A DNA stretch of 10,097 bases from Clostridiales bacterium (GTDB taxonomy: Bacteria > Bacillota > Clostridia > Christensenellales > Christensenellaceae): the NCBI GenBank assembly GCA_003343685.1, contig QAKS01000049.1, positions 1 through 10,097 on the forward strand. Reading direction: 5' to 3'. Positions 4,761-10,097 of this stretch are shown one piece after another. Every line of letters starts with the position of its first letter. Position 1 is the first letter of the stretch. The notes beneath the pieces are model-generated. The model was not told the origin of the DNA. It worked only from the letters and a program-made list of their open reading frames with translations, and searched no databases. Both the position numbers and the translations under genes were made by a program.

Positions 4761-5599
4761 TAAAAAAGAAAAAACCTGCCTCGGCCATAGCGCGGATATG
4801 TGTTTACGCCGGAGCTGTATTTACTGCTGTTGTGCTGATAGGCATTGTGGGGTATATTCTGGTAAAGGGGATACCGAATCTGACGCCCGATCTGTTTGCA
4901 TGGGAGTACAACAGCGAAAACGTCTCTCTTGTACCGGCGCTGATCAATACGATTTATATGACTGTGATCTCACTGGTGATCGCCGTTCCTCTCGGCGTTT
5001 TCGCAGCGGTTTATCTGGTGGAATATGCCAAACGGGGCAATAAGCTGGTGAAACTCGTCAGACTGACAGCCGAAACGCTGACCGGAATTCCCTCTATTAT
5101 ATATGGGCTGTTTGGATCGCTGTGCTTCTGTGTAGCTCTGAAAATGGGACTGTCGCTGCTTGCCGGTGCGCTGACGCTTTCGATTATGATTTTACCGGTC
5201 ATTATGAGAACTACGGAGGAAGCGCTTCTGGCAGTGCCGGACAGCTATCGGGAGGGGAGCTTCGGCCTTGGAGCAGGCAGACTCAGAACCGTATTCCGGG
5301 TGGTGCTGCCCTCTGCGATGCCCGGGGTGCTGGGCGGAATTATTTTGGGCATAGGACGCATTGTGGGCGAGACGGCAGCGCTGATCTATACTGCGGGAAC
5401 GGTAGCGGAGATAGCAGGAGGTCTGTTTGACTCCACGAGAACCCTTTCCGTACACATGTATGCCCTATCAAGCGAGGGTCTGTATATCAACCAGACATAC
5501 GCTACTGCGGTAGTGCTGCTCATTATCGTGGTGTTAATCAACGGACTTTCCACCTGGCTGGCGAGAAAGATCGGAAAACATGGAGGAAACAATGGCTAA
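4757..5599 (+). CDS. pstA: Phosphate ABC transporter permease PstA
   Basis: 280-residue permease partner of PstC. A short Lys-rich cytoplasmic start (3-6) precedes hydrophobic segments at about 14-37, 62-87, 105-127, 134-150, 187-210 and 248-267. The EAA loop is at 166-185 ([20 protein letters not shown]), with [17 protein letters not shown] after it, the PstA form of the PstC GVGRAIGEAMAV motif. [16 protein letters not shown] (105-120) mirrors the PstC segment. It begins inside the pstC stop codon (ATGA), with GGGAGG about 9 bases upstream within pstC, which indicates translational coupling. Its last 8 bases overlap pstB. Length and topology are normal. Confidence 0.96.
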   Translation: MIKKKKPASAIARICVYAGAVFTAVVLIGIVGYILVKGIPNLTPDLFAWEYNSENVSLVPALINTIYMTVISLVIAVPLGVFAAVYLVEYAKRGNKLVKLVRLTAETLTGIPSIIYGLFGSLCFCVALKMGLSLLAGALTLSIMILPVIMRTTEEALLAVPDSYREGSFGLGAGRLRTVFRVVLPSAMPGVLGGIILGIGRIVGETAALIYTAGTVAEIAGGLFDSTRTLSVHMYALSSEGLYINQTYATAVVLLIIVVLINGLSTWLARKIGKHGGNNG

Positions 5600-6341
5600 A
5601 TTTGATATAGAAAACCTGCAGCTGCATTACGGCGATTTTCACGCCCTGAAGGATGTCAACCTCGCCATACCGGAGCGGCAGATTACAGCATTTATAGGAC
5701 CGTCGGGCTGCGGAAAGAGCACGCTTTTGAAAAGCCTGAACAGGATGAATGATCTTGTAGAGGGATGCAGAATCACCGGAAATGTGTTTCTGGATGGGGA
5801 GGATATTTACGGCAGCATGGATACGACGGTACTCAGAAAACGAGTGGGCATGGTGTTCCAAAAGCCAAACCCGTTTCCCATGACCGTCTATGACAACGTG
5901 GCGTTCGGGCCGCGTACGCACGGTATACACTCCAAGGCAAAACTGGACGATATTGTGGAAAGATCTTTGACGGACGCCGCTATCTGGGACGAACTGAAGG
6001 ACAGACTCAAGAAGGACGCACTGGGTCTTTCGGGAGGGCAGCAGCAGAGACTGTGTATCGCGCGGGCGTTGGCGGTGGAGCCGGAGGTGCTGCTGATGGA
6101 TGAGCCTACAAGTGCGCTTGACCCCATTTCTACGTCGAAAATAGAAGATCTTGCCGTAGCGCTGAAAGAAAAGTATACTATAGTTATGGTGACGCATAAC
6201 ATGCAGCAGGCGGCGAGAATATCGGACAAGACTGCATTTTTTCTGCTGGGGGAGGTCATCGAGTTCGGAGAGACCGGAAAACTCTTCTCCATGCCGGAGG
6301 ATAAACGCACAGAGGACTATATTACCGGGAGGTTTGGATAA
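5592..6341 (+). CDS. pstB: Phosphate ABC transporter ATP-binding protein PstB
   Basis: 249-residue ATPase that energises phosphate import by binding the cytoplasmic loops of PstC and PstA. All catalytic motifs are intact: Walker [10 protein letters not shown] (36-44), Q-loop Q90 in [17 protein letters not shown], signature LSGGQ (146-150), Walker B VLLMDE (166-171), D-loop SALD, and switch H202 (VTHN). [18 protein letters not shown] is diagnostic for PstB. The start at 5592 has GGAGG 5 bases upstream. The in-frame ATG at 5580 would overlap that ribosome binding site and adds only MEET. It overlaps pstA by 8 bases, and its stop codon shares one base with the phoU start. The length matches the family (about 250). 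Confidence 0.97.
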   Translation: MAKFDIENLQLHYGDFHALKDVNLAIPERQITAFIGPSGCGKSTLLKSLNRMNDLVEGCRITGNVFLDGEDIYGSMDTTVLRKRVGMVFQKPNPFPMTVYDNVAFGPRTHGIHSKAKLDDIVERSLTDAAIWDELKDRLKKDALGLSGGQQQRLCIARALAVEPEVLLMDEPTSALDPISTSKIEDLAVALKEKYTIVMVTHNMQQAARISDKTAFFLLGEVIEFGETGKLFSMPEDKRTEDYITGRFG

Positions 6342-6994
6342 TGAGAAGCCGTTTGGACGAACAACTGAGCATGCTGGATGCGGAGCTGCTGGAGATGGGC
6401 GCGCTGATAGAACACGCCATCACCAACGCGTGCGAAGCCTTGGAAGGGGCTGATGTAGGTGCGGCAAATAAAGCGATAGATATAGACATGAAGGTGGATC
6501 AGAAGGAAAGGGAAATTGAGTCCCTTTGCCTGAAAATGCTGCTGCGTCAGCAGCCGGTAGCGAGAGACTTAAGGCTGATCTCCTCTGCGTTGAAAATGAT
6601 CACCGATATGGAGCGCATCGGTGATCAGGCTGCCGATATTTCGGAGATTGTTATCTATCTGGCGGAAAAGCCGAAAATCAAGACGACGGAGCATTTGCCG
6701 AAGATGGCTGACGTCGCCATAAGGATGGTATCGGGCAGCATAGACGCCTATGTAAAAAAGGATCCGGTGTTTATTAAGGAAGTGATAGACATGGATGATC
6801 AGATTGATAAGCTGTTCGATGTGATCAAGGGTGAGCTGATCGGACTGATCAGGAGTGATGCAAAAAGCGCGGAACAGGCCATGGATCTTCTTATGATTGC
6901 AAAATATTTTGAACGAATCGGAGACCATGCCCAAAATATAGCTGAGTGGGTGGAGTATTCCCTCACCGGTAAGCATAAAGGAGAATATATTTGA
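6341..6994 (+). CDS. phoU: Phosphate signaling regulator PhoU
   Basis: 217-residue all-helical cytoplasmic protein that links PstSCAB activity to the PhoR kinase and keeps the Pho regulon off when phosphate is plentiful. It consists of two homologous three-helix bundles. Each carries the family metal-binding signature: ERIGDQAADI at 91-100 and ERIGDHAQNI at 191-200, exactly 100 residues apart. The length is typical. The ATG shares its A with the pstB stop (TAATG), and GGGAGG lies about 8 bases upstream. The end overlaps the TTG start of the response regulator gene by 3 bases. The position between pstB and phoB/phoR fits its bridging role. Confidence 0.96.
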   Translation: MRSRLDEQLSMLDAELLEMGALIEHAITNACEALEGADVGAANKAIDIDMKVDQKEREIESLCLKMLLRQQPVARDLRLISSALKMITDMERIGDQAADISEIVIYLAEKPKIKTTEHLPKMADVAIRMVSGSIDAYVKKDPVFIKEVIDMDDQIDKLFDVIKGELIGLIRSDAKSAEQAMDLLMIAKYFERIGDHAQNIAEWVEYSLTGKHKGEYI

Positions 6995-7656
6995 TCTACT
7001 ATGTTGAGGATGACGAGAATATCAGAGAACTCGTGGTCTACACACTGAATCAGACGGGTATGGCGGCCGTGGGGTTTTCCGACGCCAAGGAGTTTAAAAA
7101 GGCGCTTGTTGGTGCGGTTCCTGAGTTGATCCTGCTGGATATCATGCTGCCCGGGGAGGACGGGCTGTCTATTTTGCGTCACCTGAAGGACGACGCGAGG
7201 ACGGCGTACATTCCCGTGATCATGGTGACGGCGAAGGATACGGAATATGACAAAGTGACGGGACTGGATGGCGGCGCTGACGATTATATCTCCAAGCCCT
7301 TCGGCATGATGGAGCTTGTGGCGCGGGTCAAGGCTTTGCTTCGGCGGACAGCTCCCCAAAAGGATGATATTTTGACGGAGGAGGGGCTCGCAGTCGACAC
7401 GAGAAGACATGTGGTCACCGTGGACGGCAGGGAGGTACAGCTGACGCTGAAGGAATTTGAGGTTCTGGCATTTCTGATGGGCAACAGAGGCACGGCGTTT
7501 TCCCGGGAAACGCTGCTGTCAAAAATCTGGGATTATGGATATGACGGCGGTACCAGAACGGTAGATGTACATATACAGACGCTGCGCGCAAAGCTGGGAA
7601 GCTGCGGCAGCATGATTAAAACGGTGCGAGGCGTAGGCTACCGCTTCGACGGCTGA
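6991..7656 (+). CDS. phoB: Phosphate response regulator, PhoB/PhoP type
   Basis: 221-residue OmpR/PhoB-class response regulator. The receiver (about 1-115) has acidic residues E6/D7/D8, phospho-acceptor D50 (LILLDIMLPGEDG), T80 and K102 (ISKPF). The C-terminal winged helix (about 128-220) includes LTLKEFEVLAFL, SRETLLSKIWDYGY, the recognition-helix region RTVDVHIQTLRAKL, and a final TVRGVGYRF. It should activate the pst operon and other phosphate-starvation genes through Pho boxes such as those before pstS. The start is TTG: AAGGAG lies 7 bases upstream and the TTG overlaps the phoU stop (TTGA), so translation is probably coupled to phoU. The N-terminus begins directly at the first beta strand, a few residues shorter than usual. 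Called phoB (phoP in Bacillus) from context. Confidence 0.92.
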   Translation: MIYYVEDDENIRELVVYTLNQTGMAAVGFSDAKEFKKALVGAVPELILLDIMLPGEDGLSILRHLKDDARTAYIPVIMVTAKDTEYDKVTGLDGGADDYISKPFGMMELVARVKALLRRTAPQKDDILTEEGLAVDTRRHVVTVDGREVQLTLKEFEVLAFLMGNRGTAFSRETLLSKIWDYGYDGGTRTVDVHIQTLRAKLGSCGSMIKTVRGVGYRFDG

Positions 7657-7690
7657 CAAGGCGGCGGCTGCGCATGCGTTTTGGAGGATA

Positions 7691-9355
7691 ATGATGACAG
7701 GCAGAATAATGAAAAGCATATTTGCTACGGCGCTGATCGCCGTGGTATTGACTGCTGCAATGATACTCTGGGCGCTTTACGGCAATATGGAGAGCACAAC
7801 AGTGGCGGGACTGAAAACGGAGGCGAATTATCTCTCCTTTGCCTTGGCAAAAGAGGAGGACGACGCAGCGTATTTTGACGGGTTTCAGGCTGAAAACAGA
7901 GTGACGCTGATTGCTCCCAACGGTACTGTGCTGTATGACAGCAAGGAAGAGGCGGCGTCTATGGAAAACCATAGCGGCAGAGAAGAGGTTCAGGAAGCGT
8001 TGGAAAAGGGTGTAGGGGAGAGTAAGCGATATTCCTCTACATTAGATGAGAACACGCTTTATTACGCGAAGCGTCTGGATGATGGAAATATACTGCGCGT
8101 GAGCGGCAGCCAGCGCAGTGTACTGGGGCTGCTGCTGGGGCTTATTACTGTATTTATAGAAATAGTGGTTGCGGTATTGATCATCTCCCTTGTGGGGGCG
8201 CGGCTGATGTCGAAGCGCATTGTGGCGCCGATCAACGAAATTGATTTGGAGCGCCCGCTGGAAAATGACGCCTATGCAGAGTTGTCGCCGCTGATGCTGA
8301 GGATGGAGAAGCAGAGGCGGGAGATTCGCGACAAAATGGAACAGTTGAAGGAACAGCGCGGCGAGTTTGCGGCGGTAACAGAGAATATGAGCGAGGGGCT
8401 GATGGTTCTGGACGGATCGGCGGCAGTGCTCTCCCTCAACGAAAGCGCGGCGAAGATTTTTGGGGCCAGCCCCAAGGAGGCGGTGGGGGGCAATGTGTTG
8501 GCGCTGGATCGAAGCGAGGAATTGCAGGAGACCGTGTCGGCGGCGCTCGGGGGAGAGGCGGCAAGCGCCTGCATGAGCAAAAACGGCAGGTATTACGAGC
8601 TGTTGGCAAACCCGGTTCGCAAGGAGGATGAGGTGATGGGCGCCATCCTGCTGGCAATGGATATTACGGAGAAGGCTATGGCGGAGAGAAACAGGCGCGA
8701 GTTTACGGCGAACGTGTCCCATGAGTTAAAAACGCCGCTTACCTCCATTTCGGGTTATGCGGAAATTATGAAAAACGGCGTCGCAAGAGAGGACGACATG
8801 AAGGAGTTTGCCTCCCGCATTTATGACGAGGCAAACCGGCTTATCCGCTTGGTAAACGATACGATCAAGCTTTCGCAGCTCGATGAAAAGGCGGCGCTTC
8901 CGGAGATGGAAACTGTCGATCTGATGACAGTTGCAAAGGATGTGGAGGCCAGCCTAGGCGAGCAGGCGGCAAAGCTGGGCATCACGTTGGAGGTCAATGG
9001 GGAAAATTGCATGGTGAAGGGAATTCACAGGCTGGTAAGCGACATGATCTACAACTTCTGCGAGAATGCAGTAAAGTACAATAAGGCAGGCGGCTCCGTA
9101 TCCGTAACGGTATCGGGCGGCGATATGCCCTCCGTAACGATTGCGGACACGGGAATCGGTATTCCGAAAGAAGAGCAGGAGAGAGTCTTTGAGCGGTTTT
9201 ACCGTGTAGACAAGAGCCATTCCAAAGAGACCGGCGGAACGGGATTGGGGTTATCCATTGCAAAGCACGCTGCCGACGTGACAGGCGCGGAGATATCGAT
9301 GGAGAGCGAGCCGGGACGCGGTACGACCGTGATGATTACCTTCCAAAAGGCGTGA
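7691..9355 (+). CDS. phoR: Phosphate sensor histidine kinase, PhoR type
   Basis: 554-residue membrane histidine kinase that phosphorylates the regulator encoded just upstream. Order: TM1 (about 9-30), extracellular sensor region (about 31-143), TM2 (about 145-169), a short HAMP-like linker (KRIVAPINEIDLERPLENDA), a coiled segment rich in Lys/Arg/Glu (about 203-224), a PAS domain (about 226-328), the dimerisation domain with phospho-acceptor H344 (NVSHELKTPLTSISGYAEIM), and the ATPase domain with N-box N455/N459 (YNFCENAVKYN), DTGIGI (486-491), FERFYRVD (500-507) and GGTGLGLSI (515-523). The catalytic residues are complete. It starts 34 bases after phoB. ATG at 7691 has GGAGG only 3 bases upstream; the next codon, ATG at 7694, has better spacing (6) and may be the true start. 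The PhoR assignment rests on domain order plus position in the operon. Confidence 0.92.
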   Translation: MMTGRIMKSIFATALIAVVLTAAMILWALYGNMESTTVAGLKTEANYLSFALAKEEDDAAYFDGFQAENRVTLIAPNGTVLYDSKEEAASMENHSGREEVQEALEKGVGESKRYSSTLDENTLYYAKRLDDGNILRVSGSQRSVLGLLLGLITVFIEIVVAVLIISLVGARLMSKRIVAPINEIDLERPLENDAYAELSPLMLRMEKQRREIRDKMEQLKEQRGEFAAVTENMSEGLMVLDGSAAVLSLNESAAKIFGASPKEAVGGNVLALDRSEELQETVSAALGGEAASACMSKNGRYYELLANPVRKEDEVMGAILLAMDITEKAMAERNRREFTANVSHELKTPLTSISGYAEIMKNGVAREDDMKEFASRIYDEANRLIRLVNDTIKLSQLDEKAALPEMETVDLMTVAKDVEASLGEQAAKLGITLEVNGENCMVKGIHRLVSDMIYNFCENAVKYNKAGGSVSVTVSGGDMPSVTIADTGIGIPKEEQERVFERFYRVDKSHSKETGGTGLGLSIAKHAADVTGAEISMESEPGRGTTVMITFQKA

Positions 9356-9370
9356 CACGGCAATCGGAAA

Positions 9371-9417
9371 AATACGACGGATAAGTGCGGAAAGAGCGCT
9401 CGTCCGCCGTATTTTTT
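9371..9417 (+). terminator. Terminator of the pst-pho operon
   Basis: AATACGACGGAT (9371-9382) and GTCCGCCGTATT (9402-9413) pair with one mismatch and one G-U pair around a GC-rich loop, followed by TTTTT. It lies 15 bases after the phoR stop codon. No other strong terminator is seen between pstC and here. Confidence 0.82.
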
Positions 9418-9462
9418 GTCGTTTTTTGCGGATGCGGAGAGGTGAACGCCGGCAGACGGCTG

Positions 9463-9492
9463 TTGCCGGGAAGAATATTTTTTGCTATTCTT
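9463..9492 (+). promoter_or_regulatory. Promoter candidate for the patatin-like gene
   Basis: TTGCCG (9463-9468), 17 bases, and TATTCT (9486-9491) form a moderate sigma-A type promoter. The -10 lies inside a perfect inverted repeat AAGAATA-N8-TATTCTT (9471-9492) that could be an operator. A GC-rich inverted repeat CCGGCA/TGCCGG (9449-9454, 9464-9469) overlaps the -35. Regulation is inferred from position only. Confidence 0.4.
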
Positions 9493-9522
9493 AGGGAAAA
9501 TGAAAAGCGGAGGAGCGGGGAG

Positions 9523-10097
9523 ATGAGAAAAGGACTGGTGCTGGAGGGCGGCGGTATGAGAGGGATGTATACAGCCGGCGTTTTGGACGTGATGATGGAG
9601 CGGTCGGTAGAGGTGGACGGAATTGTCGGAGTGTCGGCCGGAGCTGTGTTCGGCTGCAATTACAAGTCGGGTCAGATCGGGCGCGTTATTCGCTATAATA
9701 CGACGTATTGCAGGGATCCCCGCTATGTCAGTCTGCGATCCCTTATCAAAACGGGCGATCTGTATGGGGAACAGTTCTGTTATCATGACATTCCGGAAGA
9801 GCTGGATCCGTTCGATGCGGAGGCATTTGAGCGAAACCCCGTCGAGTTTTATGTAACTTGTACGGATGTTTTGACGGGAAAGCCGATATATCGCCGCTGC
9901 ACAAAGGGAGACGGCGCCGATCTTCAATGGATGAGGGCTTCTGCATCCATGCCGCTTGTCTCCCGAATCGTAACGGCGGACGGGTATAAGCTGCTTGACG
10001 GGGGGATTTCGGATTCCATTCCCATCGAATGGATGAGAGAGAAGGGATACCGAAAAAATATTGTCGTTTTGACCAGACCGGAGGGCTACAGAAAAAG
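9523..10097 (+). CDS. Patatin-like phospholipase family protein (3' end missing)
   Basis: First 191 residues of a patatin-like serine acyl hydrolase, similar in style to the bacterial YjjU/RssA-like group. These proteins are predicted to cleave acyl chains from lipids, but substrates are mostly unknown. The Ser-Asp dyad machinery is complete: oxyanion loop GGGMRG (9-14), nucleophile elbow GVSAG (36-40, S38), and DGG (159-161, D159) in YKLLDGGISDSIPIEW. No signal peptide or membrane segment is seen, so it should be cytoplasmic. The ATG at 9523 is chosen because GGAGGAG lies 7 bases upstream, and the frame stays open to the window end. It forms a new transcription unit after the phoR terminator, and nothing visible ties it to phosphate uptake, although phosphate-starved cells often remodel phospholipids. 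Confidence 0.9.
   Translation, partial: MRKGLVLEGGGMRGMYTAGVLDVMMERSVEVDGIVGVSAGAVFGCNYKSGQIGRVIRYNTTYCRDPRYVSLRSLIKTGDLYGEQFCYHDIPEELDPFDAEAFERNPVEFYVTCTDVLTGKPIYRRCTKGDGADLQWMRASASMPLVSRIVTADGYKLLDGGISDSIPIEWMREKGYRKNIVVLTRPEGYRK

Noticed and set aside
5538..6197. 219-codon open frame on the minus strand
   Set aside because: It is antisense to pstB, whose motifs are complete; the composition is rich in His/Arg as in shadow frames.
8042..8722. 226-codon open frame on the minus strand
   Set aside because: Antisense to the kinase gene; the sequence is low in family-like motifs and rich in His, Gln and Arg.
9199..9927. 242-codon open frame on the minus strand
   Set aside because: It lies antisense to phoR and the patatin-like gene, crosses a terminator, and has no recognisable family features.

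Overview
The window looks like chromosomal DNA from a spore-forming, Gram-positive anaerobe of the class Clostridia, most likely a Lachnospiraceae-type organism. The evidence is two alpha/beta small acid-soluble spore proteins, a Spo0A-family regulator, a PdaA-type spore-cortex deacetylase, strong GGAGG ribosome binding sites and a base composition near 50% GC by eye. The assignment is an inference from protein sequence style. No rRNA, tRNA, CRISPR array, insertion sequence or phage gene was seen.

Left part, positions 1-2130, is sporulation. On the minus strand are a PdaA-like polysaccharide deacetylase (cut by the window edge) and two tandem SASP genes, with a terminator between the SASPs and the deacetylase. 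Facing away on the plus strand is a divergent Spo0A paralog. The roughly 300-base divergent gap carries a sigma-G-like promoter for the SASPs, AT-rich promoter candidates for spo0A, and an array of TGTC-core repeats, mostly spaced 10 bases apart, that resemble Spo0A-binding (0A) boxes.

Positions 2130-2655 hold a single VOC/glyoxalase-family gene with its own promoter and a very clear terminator.

Positions 2655-9420 are a complete phosphate-starvation operon: pstS-pstC-pstA-pstB-phoU-phoB/phoP-phoR. A Pho-box-like 11-base-period direct repeat precedes it and a terminator follows it. PstS captures phosphate outside the cell, PstC and PstA form the channel, PstB is the ATPase, PhoU links transporter state to the kinase, and PhoR and PhoB switch the regulon. 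All junctions from pstC to phoB overlap by a few bases, which suggests translational coupling. Two terminator-like hairpins separate pstS from the rest, probably so that the binding protein is made in excess.

The most striking feature is that PstS is circularly permuted. The segment with the SREDGSGTR phosphate loop, which is normally the C-terminal half, comes first after the lipoprotein signal and linker. The normal N-terminal half (AGSSSVTP to TGSMKDW) comes last. Both halves are complete and in one frame.

Positions 9420-10097 hold a promoter candidate and the 5' part of a patatin-like phospholipase that runs off the right edge.
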